Under the pieces are notes generated by a model. It did no database searches and was not told where the DNA came from. It saw only the letters and a program-made list of their open reading frames with translations. The translations under genes and the position numbers were made by a program. Shown here in pieces: positions 16,927 through 25,995 of a stretch of DNA of 44,577 nt (within the stretch, counting starts at the first letter, position 1; each line of letters begins with the position of its first letter). The DNA is from a bacterium (GTDB taxonomy: Bacteria > Pseudomonadota > Alphaproteobacteria > Rhizobiales > JAKIUO01). The DNA lies in the NCBI GenBank assembly GCA_024228495.1, contig JAAETJ010000054.1, forward strand, positions 1 to 44,577. The letters run 5' to 3'.

Positions 16927-17343
16927 TCAAACGGGCGCAATAACATGCGCGTCTATCAGGGGATAAAATAAAATGCCCAGAGCGCAGGTCCAGAGCCAAA
17001 CCAATATAGCTTTGCGTGCCAACAGTTTGTGGGGGAGAAACTGATGTTTGACCACACGCACCAAGGTCACGACCAGCATAGCAATCGTCACGATGAGACT
17101 AACGCTAAAAATCCCGAAAATGTACTCTGGTACGGCGCTGAGAACCACTATCCCGCGCATCCACAAATAGAACGCAAGCAAGAACAGCGTTACTCCCCAC
17201 ATCCCAAGAGATAGCACCATGAAATTGCGATGTGCGAGCCAGTTACCGCGCAAGATAGCTTTGCGCGCCAACCAGATTGAACCAATATTGAGTACGCTCA
17301 GGACGCTAAGCAGATAGGGAAGGATCGCTATCAGCGTTTTCAT
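16927..17343 (-). CDS. DUF420-like four-helix membrane protein
   Basis: 138 residues with four membrane helices (about 5-25, 42-62, 77-99 and 112-134). The pattern resembles DUF420/YozB proteins: a GNWLAHRNFM loop before the second helix and HKLLARKAILVWLWTCALGILFYP near the end, with two conserved-type His residues. Such proteins are sometimes linked to cytochrome oxidase assembly, but nothing of that kind is nearby. It starts 18 bp after the stop of the secreted protein at 17362, in the same direction, suggesting co-transcription. Confidence 0.75.
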   Translation of the reverse strand: MKTLIAILPYLLSVLSVLNIGSIWLARKAILRGNWLAHRNFMVLSLGMWGVTLFLLAFYLWMRGIVVLSAVPEYIFGIFSVSLIVTIAMLVVTLVRVVKHQFLPHKLLARKAILVWLWTCALGILFYPLIDAHVIAPV

Positions 17344-17361
17344 ATAGTCCCCCTGCTCTGT

Positions 17362-18021
17362 TTACTGTTTTGCGCCAGGCAATTGGCTGACCACCTGATC
17401 GCATTTTTTGGTCATGAAACCATTGACCATCTTGACCATCTTTCCGCCAATCAGATTGACCTGATTGTCCAGCTTGACACCCGGCCAGATGAGGCTTTTG
17501 AATATGATCGGCGCTTCCACAGCACCCCAGTTCATGCGCCCTTCAACGGCCTTGCTGTCCTTGAACTTGACGTGCGGAGCGATGCTGACGGAAATTTTAT
17601 GCCACTGATTGTCTTTCTTGCGGTCGACCTTGCAATTGATGGTATGAGGCGTGATTTTCAATTCGAACTCGCCCTCATTAACGACACTGGCCAGATCCGC
17701 CTGTGCGAGTTTGAGATCAAATTCGCAATAGATCTTGCCCCAGCGCCAACCAATTTTGCCGCCAGTGACCACATCTTTGACGGCCTCCTCGCGCATGCTC
17801 TTTTTAATATGGCACGAGATCTGATCACCCGAGACCTTTTTTGAGCGAAAGACGCTGCAAATCTGGATCTTGCAGGCCTTGCGGCTTTCTTTTTCGGCCA
17901 GTTCTTCTGCTGTTAAAATGATTTTTTGTTTATCGGCTGCCATAGAGGTGCCAGGGACAAAAAAAACTGCAACCGAACCAAAAACCAGTGACAAAATACT
18001 TATGTGTGATGTGATATTCAA
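17362..18021 (-). CDS. Secreted Cys-containing protein of unknown function
   Basis: About 219 residues, with a signal peptide ending near TSMAADKQ. The mature part has several cysteines (KACKIQICSVF, QISCHI, KIYCEF, HTINCKV, KKCDQV), suggesting disulfides in the periplasm, and a beta-rich mixed composition. I do not recognise the family. The longest frame begins with an ATG at 18036, but GAGGAG lies inside it and is ideally placed 7 nt before a TTG at 18021, so TTG initiation is more likely. It is probably the first gene of a two-gene unit with the DUF420-like gene. Confidence 0.72.
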   Translation of the reverse strand: MNITSHISILSLVFGSVAVFFVPGTSMAADKQKIILTAEELAEKESRKACKIQICSVFRSKKVSGDQISCHIKKSMREEAVKDVVTGGKIGWRWGKIYCEFDLKLAQADLASVVNEGEFELKITPHTINCKVDRKKDNQWHKISVSIAPHVKFKDSKAVEGRMNWGAVEAPIIFKSLIWPGVKLDNQVNLIGGKMVKMVNGFMTKKCDQVVSQLPGAKQ

Positions 18022-18092
18022 GACAGCTCTCCTCATTGAGGTTTTATATCTGACTGTTCTTTAGATCCCTTATCAAGGCTCAATTGTGACGA

Positions 18093-19196
18093 TCAAGCGC
18101 GAGCTTCAAGTTCGCAGAGGATCGCGTCTCCCATGCCACTGGTTGAAACACCGGTCATGCCATCTTGCATGATGTCAGCAGTGCGTAAGCCATTGGCCAG
18201 AACCTGCGTGATCGCGGATTGTAGCTGATCAGCCTCACGCCCCATATTGAACGAATAGCGCAGGCACATGCCAAAGCTGTCGATCATGGCAATGGGATTG
18301 GCTTCGCCTTTGCCTGCAATATCGGGAGCCGAACCGTGCACCGGCTCATACATGGCTTTCATTTTGCCATCCGTTCCCATCGCGCCAAGCGAGGCCGAGG
18401 CTAACATACCGAGCGAGCCCGTCAACATGGCGGCAACATCTGACAGGATATCGCCAAATAGATTATCGGTCACGATGACATCAAACTGCTTGGGATTGCG
18501 TACCAGCTGCATGGCACAATTATCAGCCAGTATATGGTACAGCTCAACGCCGCCAAAATCCTCCCCGTGAACGCGGGCAACCACCTCTTTCCACAACACG
18601 CCAGTAGCCATGACATTGTGTTTTTCAGCCGAATGAACCTTGTTCGAACGCTTTTTGGCCAGATCAAAGGCAACACGCGAGATACGGTCGATTTCATAGG
18701 TCTCATACACTTGCGTATCAACGGCGCGCTTATGATTGCCTTCACCAGTGATCTGCTTGGGTTCACCAAAATAAACGCCCCCCGTCAACTCGCGTACGAT
18801 CATAATATCGAGCCCCTCGACCAGTTCTGGTTTGAGCGCCGAGGCCGTCGCCAAGGCTGGATAGCATACAGCGGGGCGCAGATTGGCAAACAGCTCCATA
18901 TCTTTTCGAAGGCGCAACAAGCCAGCTTCTGGGCGCTCATCATAAGGCACGCCAGCCCATTGCTCGCCGCCCACCGCGCCAAACAGAACGGCATCAGCCG
19001 CCATGGCTTTCGCCATCATCTCGTCGGTCGCAGGGTTTTTATGAGCCTCGTAAGACGCGCCGCCAACGAGATCATCCTGGATATTGAACTGATGTTCGCC
19101 ATTATCATTGAACCAGCCGATAATACGCTTGGTTTGCGCCATTATTTCTGGGCCAATGCCATCTCCAGCCAGCAGCAATAGATCATAAGTCGCCAT
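18093..19196 (-). CDS. leuB: 3-isopropylmalate dehydrogenase
   Basis: A 367-residue enzyme oxidising and decarboxylating 3-isopropylmalate in leucine synthesis. It begins with the nucleotide-fold strand [13 protein letters not shown] and has the active-site REL-GGVYFG, the [13 protein letters not shown] helix, [13 protein letters not shown] and [11 protein letters not shown], all in family order. Length is standard. It lies downstream of leuD and the two small genes on the same strand, so the region is a leuD-x-ABM-leuB cluster. leuC is not in the window. There is a 79-bp gap from the monooxygenase-fold gene. Confidence 0.97.
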   Translation of the reverse strand: MATYDLLLLAGDGIGPEIMAQTKRIIGWFNDNGEHQFNIQDDLVGGASYEAHKNPATDEMMAKAMAADAVLFGAVGGEQWAGVPYDERPEAGLLRLRKDMELFANLRPAVCYPALATASALKPELVEGLDIMIVRELTGGVYFGEPKQITGEGNHKRAVDTQVYETYEIDRISRVAFDLAKKRSNKVHSAEKHNVMATGVLWKEVVARVHGEDFGGVELYHILADNCAMQLVRNPKQFDVIVTDNLFGDILSDVAAMLTGSLGMLASASLGAMGTDGKMKAMYEPVHGSAPDIAGKGEANPIAMIDSFGMCLRYSFNMGREADQLQSAITQVLANGLRTADIMQDGMTGVSTSGMGDAILCELEARA

Positions 19197-19275
19197 ATCG
19201 ATAAGCCTTTTTTACTCGTGTTTTTTGATTATTCCTGAAGACGTAAAGCGAGTGGAGCCAAATGGCAAGTCTGCT

Positions 19276-19608
19276 CTATTTTTTGAAGTCATAAGCCCGC
19301 TCTACTCTGGCAATACGCACCGAAAATTCCGCATACCAGTTGTGCTTACCACGCTGTTGAGCCTCGGCGTGTTCGCCCCGTTCTCGCCAATTCTGGATTG
19401 AGCCCTCATCTCGCCAATAAGAGACAGTGATGCCGAAACCATCCCCATCACGTGCACTATCCGCCCCAAGAAAACCGGGCTGCTGCATAGCTAGCTCGTT
19501 CATGCGCGCGGCCATTTCTTGATAGCCTAATTCATCATCAAGAGTACGCTGATTGGCAAATATCGTAACATAATAGGGAGGTTCGGGTGTCTTGGCAATT
19601 TCACTCAT
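19276..19608 (-). CDS. Antibiotic biosynthesis monooxygenase (ABM)-fold protein
   Basis: A 110-residue ferredoxin-like alpha+beta-barrel protein. YYVTIFANQRT at the start, the helix with Glu/Met (YQEMAARMNELAMQQPGFLGADSARD) and the ITVSYWRDEGSIQNWRERGEHAEAQQRG stretch are typical of ABM/heme-degrading-like proteins. Its own biochemical role is unknown. The ATG at 19608 has no good ribosome site; it lies 6 bp after the stop of the 53-codon membrane frame and overlaps another frame, suggesting translational coupling. It sits between leuD and leuB on the same strand. Confidence 0.85.
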   Translation of the reverse strand: MSEIAKTPEPPYYVTIFANQRTLDDELGYQEMAARMNELAMQQPGFLGADSARDGDGFGITVSYWRDEGSIQNWRERGEHAEAQQRGKHNWYAEFSVRIARVERAYDFKK

Positions 19609-19614
19609 AAAAAT

Positions 19615-19776
19615 CTATGACAGTTTGAGTACAAACGCCCTGACAAAGCTCACTACGCCAATGAACAGCAATACGACACCGGCACCAGGCAATGATTTTT
19701 GTCCCTGCAAGGGGCACTTCATGCCAGCATAGATCACCAGCAAAAACATCAAGACCGCCCAGGATAAACATTTCAA
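19615..19776 (-). CDS. Small two-helix membrane protein with TTG start
   Basis: A 53-residue frame between leuD and the ABM gene. TTG 19776 follows AAGG at 8 nt. Two strongly hydrophobic stretches (CLSWAVLMFLLVIYAG and GAGVVLLFIGVVSFVRAFV) flank a polar turn (KCPLQGQKS), which is a natural membrane hairpin. A competing longer frame (19601-19837, 78 codons) covers the same DNA. Its N-terminal 22 residues look natural but its remainder is Cys/Trp-rich and unlikely. The true gene may join the two by a frameshift, or simply start at the TTG. I favour the membrane frame. Confidence 0.55.
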   Translation of the reverse strand: MKCLSWAVLMFLLVIYAGMKCPLQGQKSLPGAGVVLLFIGVVSFVRAFVLKLS

Positions 19777-19892
19777 GCGACGGGCCTTGTGCGACCTCTG
19801 GTGTCAGTTCCATTGCGTTCGTTGCTGCTAATTCCATTTCTTGTCCATTTGCTTTTTTATGTGTGTGACCTGAACCCCAAAATCTTTTGTGC

Positions 19893-20498
19893 CTAGAGCC
19901 ACGGCTTGCCTTGCGCTGATTTCTCCTCGAATTTCTCGATAGCTGCTGACTTTTGCAAGGTCAGGCCAATATCGTCCAGCCCCTCTATCAGGCAATGTTT
20001 GCGAAACGGGTCAATCTCGAAATTTATTTTGCCACCATCAGGGCCAGAAATTTCTTGATTGGGCAGGTCAATGGTGATGGTGGCATTGGCGCCGCGCTGT
20101 GCATCGTCCTTCAAAAGCGCCACTTGGGAAGCTGGAAGCTTGATCGGCAAAATGCCGTTCTTGAAACAGTTATTGTAAAAAATATCGGCAAAACTTTCGG
20201 CGATGATGCAGCGAATACCAAAATCCAATATTGCCCAGGGGGCATGTTCGCGCGACGACCCACAGCCAAAATTATCACCCGCGACCAATATTTGCGCGGC
20301 GCGATAAGCGGGCTGGTTCAGCACGAATTCGTGGCGTTCGGCACCATTATCATCATAACGCATTTCGGAGAACAGGTGCTTACCAAGGCCGGTACGCTCG
20401 ATGGTTTTCAAAAACTGTTTGGGGATGATCATGTCGGTATCCACATTGATCAATGACAATGGAGCCGCAACGCCGGTGAGTCTGGTGAATTTTTCCAT
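19893..20498 (-). CDS. leuD: 3-isopropylmalate dehydratase small subunit
   Basis: A 201-residue swivelling-domain subunit of isopropylmalate isomerase, which with LeuC interconverts 2- and 3-isopropylmalate. The family signature [13 protein letters not shown] is at about 19-31, [17 protein letters not shown] near 73-89, and [18 protein letters not shown] follows. Length is standard for the bacterial form. The start is followed by the expected [10 protein letters not shown]. It heads a minus-strand cluster ending with leuB. The partner leuC must lie outside the window. Confidence 0.96.
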   Translation of the reverse strand: MEKFTRLTGVAAPLSLINVDTDMIIPKQFLKTIERTGLGKHLFSEMRYDDNGAERHEFVLNQPAYRAAQILVAGDNFGCGSSREHAPWAILDFGIRCIIAESFADIFYNNCFKNGILPIKLPASQVALLKDDAQRGANATITIDLPNQEISGPDGGKINFEIDPFRKHCLIEGLDDIGLTLQKSAAIEKFEEKSAQGKPWL

Positions 20499-20700
20499 TA
20501 TTTACAATCCCTGTTGTTTTCGGCCCTTTGCGCCCGGATATCAAGCGCAAGCCAGAGATGGCACACTCACACAATCAATGCAAACAAGACAGGCAAAAGG
20601 ACGCAGATGACAGGTGCTGCCTTATGCTCTAGAATGATTGATGCAAATGTTTTGCAACTGCATCTCTATATACGCGATCCAAAAACAAGGGAATATCTCA

Positions 20701-21012
20701 ATGAGCAGCCAGGGTAAAAAAATCGACTGCGAAGCCTGCGGTATTGAGGATGAAGTCAAAGTTGACGGCATCATGGATCTGGCCAAGGCCCTGCCGCGCC
20801 GTTGGAGACGCCGGGTAATCAATTTTCGTGCCTATATTCTTTGTGATGTGTGCGGTCATCCTCGTCAGTTCACCAAGGGTTGCTCACCCTATATTCTTGA
20901 TGCTCTGGATCTGCCACCTAATGCCACCTGCGAAATCGAAGAAATTGAAGATTTCCGTGGTCATCCAGATAATGTCACCTGGCGGCGCGAGAGACAAAGA
21001 GCAAAAAAATAA
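20701..21012 (+). CDS. Small zinc-ribbon-like protein, unknown
   Basis: A 103-residue soluble protein. Two Cys-x2-Cys knuckles (CEACG near residue 10 and CDVCG near 49) suggest a zinc ribbon; a basic patch PRRWRRRVINFR lies between. The C-terminal half is acidic (CEIEEIEDFRG) then basic. AAGGGAA is well placed before the ATG at 20701; the longer frame from 20638 has no such site. It is divergent from leuD. I do not recognise the family. A nucleic-acid-binding role is a guess from the basic patch. Confidence 0.72.
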   Translation: MSSQGKKIDCEACGIEDEVKVDGIMDLAKALPRRWRRRVINFRAYILCDVCGHPRQFTKGCSPYILDALDLPPNATCEIEEIEDFRGHPDNVTWRRERQRAKK

Positions 21013-21241
21013 TAGCCGATGGCTGTTATTTCGTCTCCTTGGCGCCAGGGCAGACTTTCTCGCGCAAATATGTCTGTTGGTATCACCACCAAGACCAGCA
21101 TAGCTAATTCTAGCAGACCCCAAAAAGCAGCAATATCTATTCAACCCATTGAAAAATATATTGCAACCGCGTTACAATCTGGCGAAGAATTATTGTTAGC
21201 AGACCCGTAAAACATCGTTTGAATGCAAAGAGTGACATTTC

Positions 21242-21745
21242 ATGCCGATCACACGCAACCAGCTTTTCGACTTTCTTGACAAACTCCAGATCTCCCACAA
21301 AACCGTTAAACATGATGCCGCCCATACGGTTGAACAAGCACAAGCCAATCGCGGCATGGTGCCTGGCGGACATGCCAAAAACCTGTTTTTAAAATGCAAA
21401 AAAGGCTCGCTATGGCTGGTGGTAGTTCAAGAGGACACGCCCATTCATCTCAACCGTTTACACAAGCTGCTTGGCTGTGGCCGTCTTAGTTTCGGGTCGC
21501 CAGAGCTTATGAAAGAGGTGCTTGGCATCAGTCCCGGCTCCGTGACACCCTTTGCGCTGATCAATGACAAGACACAACGTATTTCGCTGGTCCTCGACGA
21601 ACAGATGATGAAAGAGGAAATGCTGAATTTTCATCCCCTCGACAATAGGGCCACCACGACGATTAGCCGCGACGGACTGCTTCAATTCATAAAAGAGTGT
21701 GGCTTTACCCCGAAAATCCTCAAACTTCCGCTAAATTCGCCCTAG
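21242..21745 (+). CDS. YbaK/ProX-type prolyl-tRNA editing protein
   Basis: A 167-residue free-standing editing-domain protein related to the INS domain of prolyl-tRNA synthetase. Recognisable parts are KHDAAHTVEQAQANRG, GGHAKNLFLKCKKG with its conserved Lys, and GISPGSVTPFALINDK, the substrate-pocket loop. Members hydrolyse mischarged tRNA-Pro, often Ala-tRNA-Pro (ProXp-ala/PrdX). Which amino acid is cleared here is not readable. AAAGAG precedes the ATG. It is followed by an inverted repeat and then the DUF2062 gene. Confidence 0.9.
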   Translation: MPITRNQLFDFLDKLQISHKTVKHDAAHTVEQAQANRGMVPGGHAKNLFLKCKKGSLWLVVVQEDTPIHLNRLHKLLGCGRLSFGSPELMKEVLGISPGSVTPFALINDKTQRISLVLDEQMMKEEMLNFHPLDNRATTTISRDGLLQFIKECGFTPKILKLPLNSP

Positions 21746-21761
21746 CGTCTTGAAAAACTCT

Positions 21762-21804
21762 TGATCTGAACAACGTTCTAAGTCAGATCAGAGGGGTATA
21801 CCCC
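21762..21804. repeat. Inverted repeat plus GGGGTATACCCC palindrome
   Basis: TGATCTGA (21762-21769) and TCAGATCA (21783-21790) are perfect inverted 8-mers with a 13-nt loop. A separate 12-bp palindrome is at 21793-21804. They lie between the ProX stop and the DUF2062 start. The hairpin lacks a T-run, so it is either a weak 3' stem or an operator for the DUF2062 gene. Confidence 0.45.
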
Positions 21805-21822
21805 GCGCACCAGCGAATAGGG

Positions 21823-22464
21823 GTGACGCGTCCAAAATTAACAGAGCATCCCATTTTAAGAAGAGTGCACTTCTTGCGTAAACACAGCTGGCATAAAAAC
21901 TTACAACGCGGCGCCAAATACCGCCTTGTTGTTCCGTTGAAAAGATCACCCCACCCTCCCGAATTTACAGCGAGGGGCGTTGCTGTTGGTATGCTGCTGG
22001 CCATGACCCCAACCATCGGAATACAGATGTTCATGATCGTCGGCACCTGGCTGTTCCTGACCAAAATCGTCAAATGGGACTTTTCACTGATTGCCGGCCT
22101 TGGATGGACCTGGACTTCCAATGTTTTCACCATGATCCCTCTCTATTATCTGTTCTACATCACAGGACAGATCATGCTGGGGAATTTCAACGATATTAGC
22201 GGCTTTGACCAATTCTCGGAACTGGTTGGCAATATCAGCAATAATACCAATCTGTCTTTTTGGGAAAAGACCAGCATGTGGATGGTCAACCTGTTCAATG
22301 GCTGGGGTATACCGATGTTTCTGGGGTCTGTTCCCTGGGCCATTTTCTCCAGTTGGCTGGGCTACAAAATCGCCTATAATTATGTCGTCAGACACAGAGC
22401 AAAACGGGCGGCCCGTATGATTGAACACAACCAGCACAAAGCTCGTTCAAAAACCAGCGTCTAG
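21823..22464 (+). CDS. DUF2062 membrane protein
   Basis: A 213-residue protein. The segment EFTARGVAVGMLLAMTPTIGIQMF is the signature of DUF2062, and three hydrophobic helices follow (about 60-80, 85-120 and 165-185). The basic tail ends HRAKRAARMIEHNQHKARSK. The function of the family is unknown. It is often fused or linked to glycosyltransferases, not here. The GTG at 21823 is the only in-frame start candidate and has a poor ribosome site, so the exact N-terminus is uncertain. Convergent with the diacylglycerol-kinase-family gene. Confidence 0.85.
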   Translation: MTRPKLTEHPILRRVHFLRKHSWHKNLQRGAKYRLVVPLKRSPHPPEFTARGVAVGMLLAMTPTIGIQMFMIVGTWLFLTKIVKWDFSLIAGLGWTWTSNVFTMIPLYYLFYITGQIMLGNFNDISGFDQFSELVGNISNNTNLSFWEKTSMWMVNLFNGWGIPMFLGSVPWAIFSSWLGYKIAYNYVVRHRAKRAARMIEHNQHKARSKTSV

Positions 22465-22472
22465 TATTACGA

Positions 22473-23420
22473 TCAAGATGTCTGCGGCACGATGAGCTGG
22501 ATCGGTGCATCAGATGTGCTAATATCGAGCGGTGTAGCGGCCAGCCACTCACCATCGATTTGGGTTGGCACCGGCTCATTTGACTTGATGCGCACCTTTT
22601 GGCACGGTCGGATCATGATGCCCCGATTTTTCATCATCTGCCCAACGGCCTTACCCCCTTCCATGACCTGCGCATGTACATGAGCGTTGCGCCCTAGCGC
22701 CAGACAGATCAGCGCCTTGATCAATCCAAAACGGCCAGGGTTCATAAACATCACCACATGAAGATCGTTTTTGGTCAGTTCTGCTTCAGGGGCCAGAATG
22801 AAGCTACCCCCATAAAGGCGCACCTTGGTGACCACGACAAACGAGGCTTCATAGCTTTTGGCGACATGTCCTTGATCATCCGGGAATTCAATCACCAATC
22901 GCTGTGGCTTTGCAGCCAGGGCTTTTAATGTCGGCCCGATATAGGCGGCTTTGCGAATGCGTTGTTTGAGGTTGTGATCAAGGTTTTTGACGATCTGCGC
23001 GTCAAATCCCGCCCCAGCCATCAATAAAAACGGTTCACCATTGGCCAGCCCCGGCGTGATGGTTTTAACGAGGCCATTGATCAAGGTTTGCGCGATTTTT
23101 TTAGGCTTGTGCCCCAGCTCGATTTCCTGTGCCAGCACATTGCCGGTACCAGCCGGTATGATACCAAGCGGCATATTGCTCCCCATCAGTCCCATCGCGA
23201 CACCGCGAATAGTACTGTCGCCGCCAGCTGCGATGACCGCATCAACTTCGTGAGATGCAACTGCTGCGCGGGCCAGATCTATGTCTTCTTGCACACTTGA
23301 AGCAGCTTTCAGCATAAACAGCGCTCCTTGCCGCTCAAGCTGTTTTGAAACCCGGGCAAGAACCGGCGCCTTCAGGCGTCCGGCCATTTTATTATGGATG
23401 ATGAGAAATTTTTTGCGCAT
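22473..23420 (-). CDS. Diacylglycerol kinase family lipid kinase
   Basis: A 315-residue DAGK-catalytic-domain protein. The nucleotide-binding stretch IAAGGDSTIRGVAMGLM is near 63-79 and the second motif GIIPAGTGNVLAQEIELG near 85-102, as in YegS/DgkB proteins. ATP-dependent phosphorylation of a lipid substrate is expected; the lipid is unknown. Its ATG is only about 24 bp after the T-run of the rpoH terminator, leaving no room for a promoter between. It is therefore expressed by read-through or from a promoter upstream of that hairpin. Confidence 0.9.
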   Translation of the reverse strand: MRKKFLIIHNKMAGRLKAPVLARVSKQLERQGALFMLKAASSVQEDIDLARAAVASHEVDAVIAAGGDSTIRGVAMGLMGSNMPLGIIPAGTGNVLAQEIELGHKPKKIAQTLINGLVKTITPGLANGEPFLLMAGAGFDAQIVKNLDHNLKQRIRKAAYIGPTLKALAAKPQRLVIEFPDDQGHVAKSYEASFVVVTKVRLYGGSFILAPEAELTKNDLHVVMFMNPGRFGLIKALICLALGRNAHVHAQVMEGGKAVGQMMKNRGIMIRPCQKVRIKSNEPVPTQIDGEWLAATPLDISTSDAPIQLIVPQTS

Positions 23421-23443
23421 GAAATGAGGACCTGGCGGCTAAT

Positions 23444-23477
23444 AAAAAAAGGAGCGGCTGATCACAGCCGCTCCTTT
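23444..23477 (-). terminator. Strong rho-independent terminator after rpoH
   Basis: A perfect 13-bp stem (23448-23460 with 23465-23477) and 4-nt loop, followed on the minus strand by a run of seven T. It lies 65 bp past the rpoH stop and immediately before the lipid kinase gene. Confidence 0.92.
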
Positions 23478-23541
23478 ATTGTTTAGTTCACAAAGCTTCA
23501 CCCTGACAAGAGAGATGACAAGCTCGGCTCAAAACGCACGC

Positions 23542-24411
23542 CTAAATGGCTTGCGCTGCCGCTTCCGTGACGCCTTTTTGAATCTTTTCAAAGGCCCGAA
23601 CCTCGATCTGGCGAATACGCTCGCGCGAGACGTCAAATTCTTGGCTCAGCTGTTCGAGCGTCATCGGGTCTTCCGACAAGCGGCGCATCGTAAAGATCCG
23701 CTGCTCGCGCTCATTCAGCTCCGACATCGCATCCTTGAGCATTTCACGGCGCTGGTCAAGTTCCTGATTGTCACCAAGAACGGTTTCCTGATCAACCTCC
23801 TCGTCGACCAGCCAGTCCAGCCATTCACCGCCACCTTCGGCGTCATTACGCACGGGGGCGTTCAACGAACTATCGCCAGACAGACGTCGATTCATGGAGA
23901 TCACTTCTTCTTCCTTGACCCCAAGGCGGCGAGAAACCTCTTCGACATGTTCGTGGGTCAAATCGCCATCCTCAAGGGCATCGATTTGCCCCTTGACCTT
24001 GCGCAGGTTGAAAAAAAGCTTCTTTTGCGCTGCCGTCGTGCCCATACGCACCAATGACCATGAACGCAGGATATATTCCTGAATAGCCGCACGGATCCAC
24101 CACATCGCATAGGTCGCAAGGCGAAAGCCTTTATCGGGTTCAAAGCGCTTGACAGCCTGCATCAGGCCAACATTACCCTCCGAGACCACTTCATTGATAG
24201 GTAGGCCATAGCCACGATAACCCATGGCTATTTTGGCCACCAGACGCAAATGACTGGTCACCAAACGGTGTGCGGCTTCCTTATCGTCTTTTTCGCGCCA
24301 GTTCTTGGCCAGCGTAAACTCTTCATCCGGTTTCAACATTGGAAACTTGCGGATATCCGACAGGTATCGTGACAGGCCCCCTGGACCTCTAAGACTTGGT
24401 AAATTTGCCAT
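23542..24411 (-). CDS. rpoH: RNA polymerase sigma factor RpoH (sigma-32)
   Basis: A 289-residue heat-shock sigma factor. The -10 recognition region (EGNVGLMQAVKRFEP...YAMWWIRAAIQEYILRSW) is at about 78-118, the RpoH box QKKLFFNLR at 129-137, and region 4.2 ends SRERIRQIEVRAFEKIQ. It directs polymerase to chaperone and protease promoters. The start MANLPSLRGPGGLSRYL is typical of alphaproteobacteria. A purine-rich GAGGG lies upstream on the minus strand. The leader (24412-24594) is A/T-rich with a TATATATT tract near 24530, a possible promoter. I cannot identify an RNA thermosensor by eye. Confidence 0.96.
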   Translation of the reverse strand: MANLPSLRGPGGLSRYLSDIRKFPMLKPDEEFTLAKNWREKDDKEAAHRLVTSHLRLVAKIAMGYRGYGLPINEVVSEGNVGLMQAVKRFEPDKGFRLATYAMWWIRAAIQEYILRSWSLVRMGTTAAQKKLFFNLRKVKGQIDALEDGDLTHEHVEEVSRRLGVKEEEVISMNRRLSGDSSLNAPVRNDAEGGGEWLDWLVDEEVDQETVLGDNQELDQRREMLKDAMSELNEREQRIFTMRRLSEDPMTLEQLSQEFDVSRERIRQIEVRAFEKIQKGVTEAAAQAI

Positions 24412-24594
24412 TATGGTTATTTCCCTCGTTAGTTTAGCGCGCTATGCCTCATCTGAGCCAATTAACTCACAATGAGAGCAGCACCCCGCAGCCCCTTATC
24501 GATTAAAACAAGGCGCGTTCTCCTGCATTTTCTAATATATAGTTTTTATTTTTGGGTTTTTAAAGAGCCTCCTCATCAACTAAGTGTGAACGAG

Positions 24595-24696
24595 CTATAA
24601 CGGGGCGTATGCGAGGATGGTTGTCTCACCATTTTCATATCTCACGACTATAACTTGATTCGCTCGGACTTCCGATAGGGCGGTCTGCTCGACCAT
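24595..24696 (-). CDS. Possible 33-residue frame upstream of rpoH
   Basis: The C-terminal end of a longer minus-strand frame reads naturally (MVEQTALSEVRANQVIVVRY...), with mixed beta-like hydrophobics, while its upstream part is antisense to rlmN. It could be a tiny gene starting near 24696 or a remnant. There is no clear ribosome site. Confidence 0.2.
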   Translation of the reverse strand: MVEQTALSEVRANQVIVVRYENGETTILAYAPL

Positions 24697-24777
24697 CGCC
24701 CAGTCGGGCTCTGATATTCGATCTGTTTGAGGTTGCTCTAGTGTAGCGCATTCAGGAGGAATGTGATAGAAAACGCC

Positions 24778-25995
24778 ATGAACAAACCCGAACCATCGAC
24801 AGCAAATAATATAGCCACCGATAATGGCCAAAACTTGCCGGAGAACACCCTTGTACGGCCGACCCTGATTGCCCTTGATCGCACTGAGCTGGGCGCGGCC
24901 CTCGTACAAATCGACGTCAAGGACAAGCAGGTACGGATGCGTGTTAACCAGCTATGGAACGGCCTTTATGCGCGCGGCCTCACTGATTTGAGCGAGCTGC
25001 ACACAATTTCCAAGGATCTGCGCCAAAAACTGATCAAAAAGCACACAATTGAGCGCCCGCATATTGTCACCGAGCAGATTTCCAATGATGGTACCCGCAA
25101 ATGGTTGTTACGCTTCAAATCGGATATTCCCGGCAAACCCGGCCCCGAAGCCGAAATGGTCTATATCCCCGAAGAAACCAGAGGCACCTTGTGCATCTCA
25201 AGTCAGGTTGGCTGCACGCTAAACTGCCGCTTTTGCCATACTGGTACCATGCCGCTAGTACGCAATCTGACCGCCGATGAGATAGTTGGACAAGTGATGC
25301 TAGCACGAGACCGGCTCGGCGACTGGCCGCTCATTGAAGCCGACGATAAAAGCGGCCTGCCGGATTCGCGGCGCATGATCACGCGTCTTGTGTTCATGGG
25401 CATGGGCGAACCCTTGTATAATTTTAACCATGTCAAAAAAGCTTCAGGTATTTTGTCTGATGACGCTGGTATCAATCTGTCACGCCGCCGCATCACCCTG
25501 TCAACCGCTGGTGTGGTCCCTCAAATGCATCAAGCTGGAGCCGAAATCGCCTGTATGCTGGCCGTCTCCTTGCACGCCACAAATGACAAGCTGCGTGACA
25601 AGCTTGTGCCCATCAACCGCAAATACCCCTTAAAGGAATTGATGCAGGCATGCCGCGACTATCCCGGCCTTTCCAATGCCCGACGTATCACCTTTGAATA
25701 TGTCATGCTGGATGGTATCAATGACAGCATTCAGGATGCCAAGGCTCTCGTTCAGCTGTTGAAAGGCATCCCCGCCAAGATCAATCTGATCCCGTTCAAC
25801 CCGTGGCCAAACAGCCCCTGTCAATGTTCCGATTGGGCGCAAATTGAGCGCTTCGCCGACATTATAAATGATGCCGGGTACGCCAGCCCCATCCGCCGCC
25901 CGCGCGGTCGAGACATCATGGCGGCCTGCGGCCAGCTAAAATCAGAATCCGAGCGCATCAGCAATCGCGAACGCAAAAAACTGCTAGAGGATTAA
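24778..25995 (+). CDS. rlmN: 23S rRNA / tRNA adenine-C2 methyltransferase RlmN
   Basis: A radical-SAM enzyme of about 405 residues methylating A2503 of 23S rRNA and A37 of some tRNAs. The cluster motif CTLNCRFC (Cys146/150/153) has the CX3CX2C spacing, and the C-terminal catalytic Cys is in [20 protein letters not shown] and [12 protein letters not shown] are family stretches. Start choice is awkward: AGGAGGA at 24754-24760 is only 2-3 nt from GTG 24763 but 17 nt from ATG 24778. I list the ATG; the GTG would add five residues. An ATG-TGA pair sits directly after the Shine-Dalgarno. Convergent with the chemoreceptor gene. Confidence 0.95.
   Translation: MNKPEPSTANNIATDNGQNLPENTLVRPTLIALDRTELGAALVQIDVKDKQVRMRVNQLWNGLYARGLTDLSELHTISKDLRQKLIKKHTIERPHIVTEQISNDGTRKWLLRFKSDIPGKPGPEAEMVYIPEETRGTLCISSQVGCTLNCRFCHTGTMPLVRNLTADEIVGQVMLARDRLGDWPLIEADDKSGLPDSRRMITRLVFMGMGEPLYNFNHVKKASGILSDDAGINLSRRRITLSTAGVVPQMHQAGAEIACMLAVSLHATNDKLRDKLVPINRKYPLKELMQACRDYPGLSNARRITFEYVMLDGINDSIQDAKALVQLLKGIPAKINLIPFNPWPNSPCQCSDWAQIERFADIINDAGYASPIRRPRGRDIMAACGQLKSESERISNRERKKLLED

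Noticed and set aside
21019-21210. 63-codon plus frame before the ProX gene
   Set aside because: No ribosome site and low-complexity Ser/Ala composition; likely chance.
24697-24909. Minus-strand frame upstream of rpoH overlapping the rlmN start
   Set aside because: Antisense to rlmN's conserved N-terminus; only its last 33 codons look natural and are listed at low confidence.
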